Made by a program: the position numbers and the translations under genes
DNA from: Hyposmocoma kahamanoa
Lineage: Eukaryota > Arthropoda > Insecta > Lepidoptera > Cosmopterigidae
Assembly: GCF_003589595.1 (NCBI RefSeq)
Contig: NW_020653409.1
Coordinates: 1,686,502-1,750,501, forward strand
Length of the DNA: 64,000 nt
Direction of reading: 5' to 3'
The notes under the pieces: model-generated
Seen by the model: only the letters and a program-made list of their open reading frames with translations
The model's database searches: none
What the model was told of the DNA's origin: nothing
Shown here: positions 45,153 through 54,352 of the stretch, piece by piece
Layout of the letters: each line of letters begins with the position of its first letter
Numbering within the stretch: position 1 is the first letter of the stretch

Positions 45153-45637
45153 ATTATTACTAAATATTATAACTTTCTTATAAAAAAAAAAAAACCATTA
45201 TTGCAGACAATTTACTGTCCATTTTGTTAGTACACTTACAAACTTATCTATTCTGCTGCTAGTACAAATGTTATAGAATAAAAATAAAGAAAATAAATTA
45301 ATGAATGAATGATATGACTACATGACACCTGCCAAGTTCACCGAGCTCCCAGGAGGTGAAGTTCTCCGTGAACCTAGCAAACAGGTCAAAGTCCCATCGT
45401 CCCACCTATCACCTATCATTTTTAAGAAGTCTATTTAACAGGATGCTACCTTTTTCGCATTAGTGCGTAAAAATCGTCCACACTAGCGTCGGCAAATATG
45501 CCCGACGCAATGTAGTAGCGAGAGACCCTAAACACATCTATTTGCCAAGTTTTATTGATATCGGTTAACGGAAAGTGAAATCCAATAAACCGGAGTCATC
45601 CCCTAATTTGCAACCCTTAGAGTACACGACGACTTTT
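45153..45637. other. Unassigned DNA
   Basis: TTATAGAATAAAAATAAAGA...AATGAATGAATGA near 45271-45312 looks like a retroelement 3' end; otherwise unassigned. Confidence 0.35.
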
Positions 45638-45742
45638 AGCAGTGAAACGCGCGATTGCATCGCTACAAATGTGCGATTACATTGATGCGATCGCCGATAA
45701 ATCCCAAATGTCGCGATGCAATCGCGCGTTTGTTTCACTGCT
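45638..45742. repeat. Imperfect fold-back rich in GCGATTGCATCGC
   Basis: AGCAGTGAAACGCGCGATTG CATCGC (45638-45663) is inverted at 45713-45742 with a 4-nt insertion. Similar GATGCAAT/GCGATTTTA text occurs in the MITE at 55786, so the two may be related. Confidence 0.6.
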
Positions 45743-46260
45743 TAAAATCGCGCGCGTGTGTGTAAATGTAGACGAGTAGTGACTGCATCGTTGTTGTATC
45801 GCGTTTACAATCGCTCTTAAAGGTGAAATATTTTTTTTTAATTTGTATGAGATATCTTGAATACTTGTAAATTTGAAGTCCTCGTTGAATGACATAACTT
45901 ATGAGTTTCCTCCACATGCGTAGAGGTATTCTCGCTATTATATTAAATGCGGTGGCATCGATGGGACATCTGAATAGACACAAGCTTACTTCATTGTTTA
46001 CGATCAGATAAAACACGGGAAATAATAAATCCCTTATGGTGGTAGGACAAGAGACGATAAATGGAGGAAAATTATTACAATATTGATTTCGATGCTTTCC
46101 TGGTTATTCACAAAATGATCACATGTTAAATATAATTAATTAAGTATAGGTTTCTTACCTTGAGATTTTTTATTTTCCCGAAATTTCGAAACGGTTATAC
46201 GATCCATGTCCTTTTTTTCTTCATGAACGGCTTGTGAAACAGATTGTCTCACTTTTAGTA
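45743..46260. other. Unassigned AT-rich DNA
   Basis: Two overlapping minus-strand frames (72 and 93 codons) have no motif. Confidence 0.45.
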
Positions 46261-46515
46261 GCATAGAGCTCCTGGTTAAGGGTACGAGTTGGACGTACTC
46301 CAAGGAAGTTCTGTAACCTTATCTACGAACTTCAAGGAAGTTCTGTAACCTTATCTATTTCTGCCGCCAAGCAGTAATGTGAGCATTACTGCGTTCCAGT
46401 TTTTAAGGGCAAGGGTGCTAGTGAAATTACAGGCACACGGGACTTGTTAACTTATGCCTCAGGGTGACGGGCGCGGAGGCAGTGCCCCTCGAATCTTTGC
46501 AATTTAATGCTTGCA
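46261..46515 (+). repeat. Repeat A, 5' part, with an internal 32-bp duplication
   Basis: Starts GCATAGAGCTCCTGG and ends in the CTTTGCAATTTAATGC block. CAAGGAAGTTCTGTAACCTT plus ATCTA occurs twice, 32 bp apart (46301-46325 and 46333-46357). Confidence 0.78.
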
Positions 46516-46727
46516 CTAGGTATGTAATAAACTCAGTACAGAATACTAAAAATTCCACCTCAAAAGTTCGTGCAATTACATCTGCCAAGTTTTATTGTAA
46601 TTGCTTACCGGGAAGTGCGCAAAACCGGAGTCATCCCCTTGTTCGCCACTACACGGGACTTAACACAGGAGATAATAAAAGTCGGTAATTGTTTGTTTTT
46701 TTTTGTTGTTGTGCTTACTGCCTGTAG

Positions 46728-47023
46728 GCAGTAGAGCTCCTTGTGAAAGATTTCGTCCAGGGAAGTACTGCCACCTAGCTATTTCTGCCGCCAAGCCGTA
46801 ATGTTAGCATTACTATGTTCCGGTTTTGAAGAGTAAGGCTGGTGAATATACAGGCACATGGAACTTGTCAACTCATGTCGCAGGGTGACGGGCGAAGTGG
46901 CAGTGCCCCTCAGATCTTTGCGATTTGAAGCTCTGAGTGGCACTGCAACTGTTATGGACTGGCGTGTAGCTTACCATCAGGCGCACGACTTGTTCGTCCC
47001 GTCACTTGATATTATGAAAAAAA
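46728..47023 (+). repeat. Repeat A, near-complete copy (SINE-like unit)
   Basis: Best copy of the most abundant family in the window. Landmarks in order: GCAGTAGAGCTCCTTGTGAA; AGGGAAGTACTGCCACC; TATTTCTGCCGCCAAGC; GTAATGTTAGCATTACT; TACAGGCACATGGAACTTGT; CAGGGTGACGGGCG; CCCCTCAGATCTTTGCGATT; GAGTGGCACTGCAACTGTTA; GGCGTGTAGCTTACCATCAG; GCGCACGACTTGTTCGTCCC; then a GTCAC...ATTATGAAAAAAA tail. The CTTACCA(C/T)CAGGCG plus A-rich end resembles the common 3' end of lepidopteran retroelements. No tRNA-type promoter boxes are seen and there is no coding capacity. It is probably a LINE-mobilised non-autonomous element. Confidence 0.8.
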
Positions 47024-47027
47024 TATG

Positions 47028-47312
47028 ATATTGAGAGAAAAACGCCTTCAATTAGAGCTTAGCAAAATCAACCATTAAAATAATTGCTCCTTATAAAATG
47101 TAGGTGCTATTTATAAAAATAAGTCTTAATGCACGAACAGCCACCCTTCAGGTAGAACATTATCTTCAAACTTAAATGGGACCACTACTGGGTATCCTGT
47201 TTGTAACAAAAAAGAAAAATCAAAATCGGTTCGCAAGTCACGATTATCGCGTAACATACACACAAAAAAATACAGCCTGATTGAGAACCTCCCCTTTTTT
47301 GAAGTCGGTTAA
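47028..47312 (-). repeat. Repeat C
   Basis: Minus strand TTTAACCGACTTCAAAAAAG, GGGAGGTTCTCAATCAGGCT, GTTACGCGATAATCGTGACT, GAGCAATTATTTTAATGGTT. It abuts the tail of the repeat A copy upstream of the transporter gene. Confidence 0.8.
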
Positions 47313-47314
47313 AT

Positions 47315-47879
47315 AAACGAAAGGTTGCAATCTTCGGCGGGCCTGCGAATGTTGTTCTGATGTGAACACGCTATTAGGTAGTAAACAAATGTTTTTTTTA
47401 GATGATGGAAAAAAATAAAGAAATTGTTTTTATTTTCATCTAAGTCTAGGTAGTCTATTAAAACAATAGAAAAGAATTTAATAATAACTGTTGAGTTTTA
47501 TCTTAGAGGATGGAAAAGAAATAAGTTTCATCCAAATAACTAAGTAATCTTATTTTCAAAGTTTTTCGACAATGTCAAATTTTTTGTGGAAGTCTTGGAA
47601 ATGTCAAACAGTGAGCTCCTATCTAAATTTCTATTGTTATCCTCTTTAATTATTATTCTTTTATTATTAGAAGATTATATGTATTACAACGCACAAAATC
47701 AAAATCAAAAGATATATAACTTTCATTAAGAATGTGAACAGGAAAGAAAATGATACTAAGAAATATCGTAAATCAATGTTCTCGAACATCGTTTATAAAT
47801 TGCATGAGATAATTCCTCTACTCTATTTTAACTATTAAATCCAAGACAACATTCATCAATAGAAAGGAATAGACAGATA
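47315..47879. other. Upstream region of the transporter gene, no repeat recognised
   Basis: AT-rich sequence between repeat C and the transporter start. It contains a TATA-like GATATATAAC at 47711-47720, about 160 bp before the ATG, but no initiator or start-site evidence, so a promoter is not claimed. No splice acceptor or upstream coding exon was recognised. Confidence 0.4.
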
Positions 47880-49985
47880 ATGGAAAAGAAACACTCAAGT
47901 TTTGGAAAAGTAGTACCTCCAAGTAAAATTATTAGCTCAAAGTTTAATAATGCGGAGGGTGCTAAAGAAACAGAAATTGCAGCACAAATAACGCTTCCTA
48001 AAGACGGTGGCTGGGGCTGGGTGGTGCTTATTGCAGCGTTTTGTTCTGTCGGTATACTGGATGGACTTGTGTTTACCTTCGGTGCTTTACTTAATGATAT
48101 TGCCAATGATTTAGACGTTCAGAGGCCCATGGTGGCATTAGTGGGCTCTTTGGATTTCACTATATATTTAATGTTTAGCCCCATTGCGTCTTCTTTCATA
48201 AATAAATTTGGATTTCGAATTTGCGGTATGCTTGGTGGAATGATATGCTGCTTCAGTGTTCTAAGCTCAACATTTTCAAGAAACTATGCGACGTTTCTTC
48301 TGCTATACGGTGTTTGTCAAGGAATTGGTGCCAGTTTCACCAGTATGGCTGCTTATTTGATTGTTGGATTATACTTTCACAAATATCGTACAGTAACATT
48401 AATCATGGTGACGACTGGTTCTAGTGTAGGAATTATGAGCATATCTCCTATGAATATAGCTCTTGTTAAATTAGCTGGTTGGCGTCCAACCGTATTACTA
48501 CACAGTGGCCTTCTAGGATTAATTTTTTTTTTTTCATTGACGTATAAACCTCTCGTTTCTTTAACCGTAGCCAACACTGAGCATGCCGCAGTATCTGCTC
48601 GCACAGTGACTTTTATACCAAACGAAAAACCACGTACGGGCGAAAAGTCTATTGCTAACGCCACAGAACGGATCTTAGGCGCAGTATCTAATACCCGATA
48701 TCCAACTGCTGCTTCGGTTATTCAAGATCCAATTATTTCACCTTTGTCTTCTCCACACCCATCGAGTGAATGTGCAAAGCCAAGAGTTAAACTATCCACC
48801 TCACACAGCATAAGTAAATCACAATTAAAACAAGTAAGATCTATTAAATCCAAAGGCAATGTTGCAGACCTGCGCGCTATTGACATCGAAATTCAAAATG
48901 AGCATGCACCTCGCAGAAAGAAGTCTTGTTGGGGACGTTTGTGTTACTGGCCTAAACATGTAAAAAGTGCGCGTCCGTTGTACAGAGATGATGCGTTCTA
49001 CGATGGAAAAATGAATGAATTACCGCAGTATCGAAAAGTTAGTATGGACACTGGGGACAAATTACCAAATCAAATCGGATATCAAATGGAAGTGTCGCGC
49101 GCGGCGACTGTAGATGACCTCAATGATCGACGTGTCTTGTGCACAACTGCCGTTACGAGAGTTCTGGCGACGATGTTTAATATAGACCTTTTCAAAATGA
49201 ATTCTTTTATAGTATTATGTCTAGCGGGTGTGTGTAATTTTTTAGGTCTTTTAACTCCAGTGACATATTTACAAGATCGCAATTTAGAAAACGGTGTAAA
49301 TGCCCAACATTGTAAATATTTTGTGAGTGTAATTGGATGTTTCAATGGATTAAGTCGTATAATGTGGTGCATTCTGTCTACGAAAATTAGTCCTACTTAT
49401 TTGTACTCCATTGGATTGATCATTGCTGGAATATCGACAATGATTTCAGGTTTCTCTTATAGTTTAGCTTACCAATACGGTTATTGTATGTTGTATGGCT
49501 CATCTATAAGTGTTTCAAATTGTATGAGAAGTTTAATGATAGTTGATTTGTACGGGTTAGAAGCATTAACTAGCGGCACGGGTGTGTTTATGTTGTTTAT
49601 GGGTGTGGGCAATATATTCAGTACTCCGGTGGCTGGCGTTCTTAGAAATATTTTTGGTTATGATAGTGCATTTTATTTTGCGGGATTCTGTTTCACGTTA
49701 GCTGGCGTTTTATCTTTCCCAATAAAAATTATAAGAAGTAGAGAAATCAATAAGACAACTCAAGGAAACCTAATTGACATTCGGAAACGAGATATTCTGA
49801 AACCAAAGATAGATGAGGAACCTTCCTTTTCTCAAGACCCGGATATCAAAAAAAACAGAGATATGAGCCCGTTGCGCAATAGCAGTGACAATAGTAGGTC
49901 AGCTGACTTCGAATATAAACAACGGATGTTAAAAAGTTCACTTCAAAGGTTCCGTAATTATTCTACTTCTCTTAATCATTCATAA
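47880..49985 (+). CDS. Monocarboxylate transporter-like MFS protein (SLC16/MCT family), single exon, 701 aa
   Basis: Predicted 12-helix plasma-membrane carrier of the major facilitator superfamily. Family members usually move lactate, pyruvate, ketone bodies or related small acids, often with H+; the substrate here cannot be read from sequence. Seen: the MCT signature DGGWGW at residues 42-47 opening TM1 (about 46-68); TM2-TM6 at about 86-222; a long hydrophilic loop (about 223-436), as expected between TM6 and TM7; TM7-TM12 at about 442-616; a polar C-terminal tail (617-701). The loop holds YRDDAFYDG and LPQYR (about 368-385), which match the loop of insect MCTs. Arg493 in TM8 fits the conserved family arginine. 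The second MCT signature in TM5 (165-184, from YFHKYR) is eroded: its usual Ala and Gly positions are Thr and Ile. Start: the first ATG after an in-frame TAA at 47829-47831. Length is in the range of insect MCTs. No intron is needed, although many insect MCT genes are spliced. A decayed partial copy follows. Confidence 0.93.
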   Translation: MEKKHSSFGKVVPPSKIISSKFNNAEGAKETEIAAQITLPKDGGWGWVVLIAAFCSVGILDGLVFTFGALLNDIANDLDVQRPMVALVGSLDFTIYLMFSPIASSFINKFGFRICGMLGGMICCFSVLSSTFSRNYATFLLLYGVCQGIGASFTSMAAYLIVGLYFHKYRTVTLIMVTTGSSVGIMSISPMNIALVKLAGWRPTVLLHSGLLGLIFFFSLTYKPLVSLTVANTEHAAVSARTVTFIPNEKPRTGEKSIANATERILGAVSNTRYPTAASVIQDPIISPLSSPHPSSECAKPRVKLSTSHSISKSQLKQVRSIKSKGNVADLRAIDIEIQNEHAPRRKKSCWGRLCYWPKHVKSARPLYRDDAFYDGKMNELPQYRKVSMDTGDKLPNQIGYQMEVSRAATVDDLNDRRVLCTTAVTRVLATMFNIDLFKMNSFIVLCLAGVCNFLGLLTPVTYLQDRNLENGVNAQHCKYFVSVIGCFNGLSRIMWCILSTKISPTYLYSIGLIIAGISTMISGFSYSLAYQYGYCMLYGSSISVSNCMRSLMIVDLYGLEALTSGTGVFMLFMGVGNIFSTPVAGVLRNIFGYDSAFYFAGFCFTLAGVLSFPIKIIRSREINKTTQGNLIDIRKRDILKPKIDEEPSFSQDPDIKKNRDMSPLRNSSDNSRSADFEYKQRMLKSSLQRFRNYSTSLNHS

Positions 49986-50169
49986 CGACTTAACTGGATT
50001 GTCAAAGTGAACAATTACTGAAAATATCGAATAATAAGTTTTAGCGTTAAATAGATACGCTCCTTTATATCGTTAACCTCTGTAATATCGTTAAACTCAA
50101 CTACTGATGCTAATTTGGTGATTTGGTTGTCTTTAGCTGTTCTTTGATGCCAGCATAACAATTCCATCC

Positions 50170-50650
50170 CTTATTGGCAGAAAATTTACTTATTTTCCTA
50201 TTATGCGTATATTGTTTGGATAGAATATCAAAATAACAAGTAGTACCTTAATCACCGTGATTTCTAGTATAGGAATGATGGTCCTAGATTCTAACAATTT
50301 GTTCTTGGTAACTTAGCTGGTTAACGTCCTACCGTATTACTACACAGCTGCCTTCCTTTATATGTATATTTGCGGTACTAACATGTAAACCTTTTGTTTC
50401 TTTGACCATTGCTAACACTGTGTCTGCTCGCACAGTGATGTTTGGTACAAAGCCTACTGCTAACGCCACAGAGCAGATGTTAAATACACTATCTGACACC
50501 CCTTATAATAATGCTGCTTCAGTTACTTAAGAACTAGTTCATTTACCTTTGTCTTCGTTAGAAACATCGTCTGAATTTATAGAATCATGAGAAACAATCA
50601 ATCATGTAGTTTTGTCCACGCCAGACAAGTTGACATAAGCAATGCGTATA
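50170..50650 (+). pseudogene. Decayed partial duplicate of the upstream monocarboxylate transporter gene
   Basis: This stretch aligns by eye with about 48330-48840 of the intact gene, residues about 150-310 (TM4 end through the first part of the central loop). Shared blocks in order: TAGTATAGGAATGATG (parent TAGTGTAGGAATTATG); TTAGCTGGTTAACGTCCTAC (parent TTAGCTGGTTGGCGTCCAAC); CCGTATTACTACACAG; GTCTGCTCGCACAGTGA; GCTAACGCCACAGA; CACCTTTGTCTTC-like text near the end. The reading frame is destroyed: the GG of the conserved Trp codon became AA (TAA), another TAA follows GCTTCAGTTACT, and several small deletions shift frame. No 5' or 3' portions of the gene were found nearby. Inference: an old same-strand duplication that was truncated, or a duplicate eroded except for this core. 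The left edge is uncertain by about 40 bp. Confidence 0.85.
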
Positions 50651-50870
50651 ACAATCATATTATTTGTTGCCAAATTTGCGTCAGTTTATGTAGATCCAAC
50701 TTCTGATATGTTTATATGAAATTGACTGTGTAAATGTTTTAAGTTTTACTATATTGTTTGGTGTAATTTATTTGTATAGTAAATCAAAAATTGTAATTTA
50801 TATATTTAAATGAAATTTATTTTTCATGATATAGAATAGTAGTAGATAAAAAGTGGCAAATTAAATTATT

Positions 50871-51044
50871 TTGAAATTACAGGCACATAGGACTTGTATC
50901 ACGAGGTGATGGCGCAGTTACAATGCCCCTCAGATCTTTGTGATTTAAAGCACTGAGTGGTACTTCAACTGTTATGAACAGGCGTGTCACTTACCGCCAG
51001 GTGCGCGACTTATTCGTCCCCTCACTCGGGCTCATAAAAAAATA
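50871..51044 (+). repeat. Repeat A, 3' half
   Basis: TTGAAATTACAGGCACATAG through the CTCGGGCTCATAAAAAAATA tail; lies just after the transporter pseudogene. Confidence 0.8.
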
Positions 51045-51214
51045 ATAGACACAAAAACAGATCGTCTGGAAAATTCTTTCGCACCCTCAGGAATCTCAGC
51101 TTTTCTCATTCTCTAGTGTGCACGTTACACATTTGAAATAAAGTTCATATTGTAATAATTATTATAATTATTAGTAAACCACTTAATACTAATATTAGTA
51201 GGGTTCAAAATTAT

Positions 51215-51350
51215 ATACAATAGACACTGCTGGAAACATGCACAACAGTTGAGCCTATCCACTATCGAGCGCAGGATGAGTTTGGGGCTTGACCGCACCA
51301 GGTGCACCAAGGACTTGCTTCGCTTGTGCATGGTCGCATAAAAGCAATCC
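51215..51350 (-). mobile_element. Short non-LTR retrotransposon RT C-terminal fragment (QYNNAFR family)
   Basis: Minus strand: DCFYATMHKRSKSLVHLV, RSSPKLILRSIVDRLNC. It is collinear with the D.F.AI.RKK..SLMRRVR.SP.SI segment of the 25880 copy, so only the last ~40 codons of that module survive. Confidence 0.62.
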
Positions 51351-51694
51351 TTTTCAATTATGCTATATACAATTTACTTAGAAAATTCCACCACGATTCC
51401 GTTCCGCAGCAATCTAAATTGAGCCTTAAAAGCATCCTTATGTGTATTTACAATTGCAGGAGCAACAAACAGATTATATTTATTAGACAGCCATATTGAA
51501 ATACTGCTCCTTTTGCTCATATATCAAGTAGTCTCGCAATAAATGTCACATTATGAGAATAACTTAGGATTGTTATGCAATTTCTGTTTAATATCACCTC
51601 TGTGATATACGCTATGAGTGCTAGTGTCAGATGGTTTGGTCAGATAGCTCGGTAAGCTTGGGTTCCACCCTTACGTTGTAGATATTTTAGTAGC
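51351..51694. other. Unassigned AT-rich DNA
   Basis: Nothing recognised between the LINE fragment and repeat A. Confidence 0.5.
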
Positions 51695-51975
51695 TGTAGA
51701 ACTCCTTGTGAAAGAATTCATCCAGGGAAATGCCACCTTACCTATTTCTGCCGCCAAGCTGTAATGCGAGTATTACAGCATTCCGGTTTGGAAGGGTAAA
51801 GGTGCTGGACCAATTATAGGCACATGGGATTTGTCAAATTATGTCTCAGGGTGACGGGCGTAGTGGCAGTACCCTTAAAGATCTTTGCGAATTAAATCTC
51901 TGACTGGAACTATTATGGATTGGCGTGTCGCTTACCACCAGGCGTACGACTTGTCCGTTTCGTCACTATTATGTT
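51695..51975 (+). repeat. Repeat A, near full length
   Basis: From TGTAGAACTCCTTGTGAAAG to GACTTGTCCGTTTCGTCACT. All landmarks are present, with a few deletions and no A-rich tail. Confidence 0.8.
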
Positions 51976-52004
51976 ACGCTTCCACGTTTTGTTTTGTTTT
52001 TTTT

Positions 52005-52062
52005 TGACCTCCATCTCACCTGATGAAAAGTGACAATGAGCTCGACAATGGAGCATAGACAT
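52005..52062 (+). repeat. Repeat F tip, plus
   Basis: TGACCTCCATCTCACCTGAT, GAAAAGTGACAATGAGCTCG, ACAATGGAGCATAGAC. It is inverted relative to 52133-52203. Confidence 0.65.
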
Positions 52063-52132
52063 CTGTTCTCTGAATATATATCTATATAACTTTGATATTT
52101 TTAAGGCGATAGTGAATAAACATATTACATAG

Positions 52133-52203
52133 GTGGGCATGCCCCATCGTCGACCTCAACGCCACTTTCCATCAGGTAAGATGGAGGTCAATTACGCACT
52201 TAT
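52133..52203 (-). repeat. Repeat F tip, minus
   Basis: Minus strand TGCGTAATTGACCTCCATCT, TACCTGATGGAAAGTGGCGT, GAGGTCGACGATGGGGCATG. With 52005-52062 it forms an inverted pair about 70 bp apart. Confidence 0.68.
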
Positions 52204-52552
52204 TTCAACCATAAAAAAGGAGTGTTATATTATGCATCTATAGATTAAAGAACGATGGCAGACTAGTAGGGAGAACGGTTGATTCTAAATTGAAATGTCG
52301 GCGGTTGAATCCCTGGGGCAAAATACATAGGTAGATTCTTTTCAGCCGCCTCTCCTAAATTAGAGCGAAATTCCTCATTCCAAAACATGAACAGGGTATC
52401 GACTCAAAAATTTAGACTTTAAAATGCAGTCCTATTAAACAATCGAGATCTTTCTAATGAACAAGGTCGTGTAATGATCGGACAGGAAATGGCACGGGGA
52501 GGCAGGGTAGTATTTCTGAACTTTTTGCAAGTTTTGGCCCCAAACATTGAGC
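52204..52552. other. Unassigned DNA
   Basis: GGCGGTTGAATCCCTGGGGC near 52300 is box B-like and may be a SINE remnant; otherwise nothing. Confidence 0.35.
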
Positions 52553-52560
52553 AACATAGT

Positions 52561-52789
52561 CATTGACTTACAAATAAATGGACGACGGGTCTAATACAAA
52601 AACAACGAAAAAAATGTCCCAAGTCAACCTATTCGAAATTTAAATTGTAATGTCATCGCAGTATCGCGCTGTCAGTAGAACAAATGAAGACTAAAGCGGA
52701 GTGTCGCGCTCTGTATACGATTTTAGCGCCTTACAAGTGCGGACACTTTTTAGCGCGGACCCAACGTCCAATATAATTGTAAGTCAATG
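52561..52789 (+). mobile_element. MITE copy 5 (short form, 229 bp)
   Basis: Flanks AACATAGT (52553-52560) and AACACAGT (52790-52797) agree at 7 of 8 positions. There is a one-base insertion near the right end (CGTCCAATATAATTG), and one base of the duplication has since changed. It is the first of a local cluster with copy 6 and the 30-bp remnant. Confidence 0.9.
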
Positions 52790-52928
52790 AACACAGTCGT
52801 CATTATTATTGCACACGAAGTTGTAGTCGTCAAGACGTCGTCGTTCGTAGAACAGGGTATAGAAACTAAATTGAAGTATTCTAAACATATTTTTTTCTAA
52901 AATGAAGATGATTATTTCAAGGTTATAT

Positions 52929-53176
52929 TTTTTTAACCGACTTCAAAAAAAGGAGGAGGTTCTGAAATCGACTGTTATGTTTTATTTCGTATGTATGTTA
53001 TGCGGTAACTCCGCCATTTGTGAACCGATTTTGATGAGACTTTTTTGTTGGGAAGAGGGTACCTCAGAATTGGTGGTGGTAAGAAGAGGACTTTGAAGAA
53101 AATATTCCACCTCTTAGGGTGGTAAACTAGGGGATTAATGCTTTTGAGGTTTTTTTAGTACTCTGTACTGAGATTA
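52929..53176 (+). repeat. Repeat C, 5' half plus 3' tip
   Basis: TTTTTTAACCGACTTCAAAA, AAGGAGGAGGTTCTGAAATC, GTTGGGAAGAGGGTACCTCA, CCACCTCTTAGGGTGGTAAA, then a TTTTTAGTACTCTGTACTGA end. Confidence 0.8.
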
Positions 53177-53220
53177 GGTTATTTGGGTTATTTTTTTTCA
53201 TTAAATTATTACGGTAATCT

Positions 53221-53506
53221 CATTGACTTACAAATAAATGGATGACGGGTCTAATACAAAAACCACGAAAAGAATGTCCCAAGTCAACCTATTTAAACGT
53301 AGTGACATGTAAAGGAATATGAAAAAGCTAAAACGTTGAATTGAAATTGTAATGTCATCGCCGTACTGTCTAATTTTGCTTGCTTCGCTGTCAGTTGAAC
53401 AAACGAAGACTAAAGCGTGAATGACGCTCTGTATACGATTTTAACGCCTTATAAGTTCGGACACTTTTTAGCGCGGACCCGACGTCCATATAATTGTAAG
53501 TCAATG
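53221..53506 (+). mobile_element. MITE copy 6 (long form, 286 bp)
   Basis: 8-bp duplication GGTAATCT at 53213-53220 and 53507-53514. It shares with copies 1 and 8 the extra interior text (AAACGTAGTGACATGTAAAG onward) and the diagnostic TAACGCC...TTCGGACAC right half. Confidence 0.92.
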
Positions 53507-53594
53507 GGTAATCTAGATAGTATAGAGTATTTTTTTGAGATACTACTGTGTCCCTCAAAGTTTTATCGAACTGAATATTATTATTTTTTTCAAT

Positions 53595-53685
53595 AACTAA
53601 ACTATTCATGCTTAATACTTTTAGTGTTGAGCACATTGACTTACATATAATTGTAAGTCAATGATTGAGCATGAATAGTTTAGTT
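53595..53685. repeat. Hairpin locus split by the MITE remnant
   Basis: Removing the remnant and one 8-bp duplication restores a hairpin: left arm AACTAAACTATTCATGCTTA(A) (53595-53615), loop of about 11 nt, right arm TTGAGCATGAATAGTTTAGTT, pairing at 20 of 21 positions. This shows the order of events: hairpin first, insertion second. Confidence 0.7.
53634..53663. mobile_element. 30-bp MITE remnant consisting only of the two tips
   Basis: The outer tips of the family, CATTGACTTACA and ATAATTGTAAGTCAATG, are fused with no interior. Flanks GTTGAGCA (53626-53633) and ATTGAGCA (53664-53671) agree at 7 of 8 positions, as a target duplication would. It sits in one arm of an older 21-nt-arm hairpin (53595-53685). 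Confidence 0.8.
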
Positions 53686-54352
53686 AAAACTCTGAATCAC
53701 AAATATTTTATGTTCCAAAGGGTAATATCATAGACGTCTCTGAACCGTTTCAGGATTTTGTCAAAACTACGGAACTATATAAGAATATGAAGTATTCGAA
53801 AGTACTGCTAAATGTGTAGGCTTTAAATACATATAGGTGAGGAGAACCAAAGCATTATAGCAACTGAACTAAAGCTAAAAGAAACTTTAACATTGCTCTC
53901 CTGAAACAATCTGTGTTTTTGAGATAATACCCTCTTCATCCGGACCAACGATATATCAAAAACGAGTACATGGGGCGAATACTTGGCTAACCACGTCCAG
54001 TAGTTTATAAAGGGAATAATATCTAGGCTTCTACACAACTGGTCCTTGGTAGCGACAGACCGCTTCCGCTCCTGTTAAGAAGAAAATAAGGATGTGCCGA
54101 TTTATTCGATTTATCGATAGTTATCGACGGATATTATTCGAATAAACTTTATGTTCTTTCTCGATAGGACTGTTCTCGATCATTATAACATAGTAAAATT
54201 ACACCTGCGTAGCAGTTATTAAAGTATAAAATATTATATTCTTTTTATCACCCTTAGAATATAACGGTTTATTAACATCGGAATCTGGAAGTCTAATTAA
54301 TCGAATCGAAGATTGCTACATATATAAATTATTTGTTATGTATCAATTTCCG
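53686..54352. other. Unassigned AT-rich DNA
   Basis: Nothing recognised. Confidence 0.5.

Noticed and set aside
47828..48106. Minus-strand frames overlapping the transporter (47828-48106, 48377-48664, 49082-49372)
   Set aside because: These are antisense shadows of the real coding frame.
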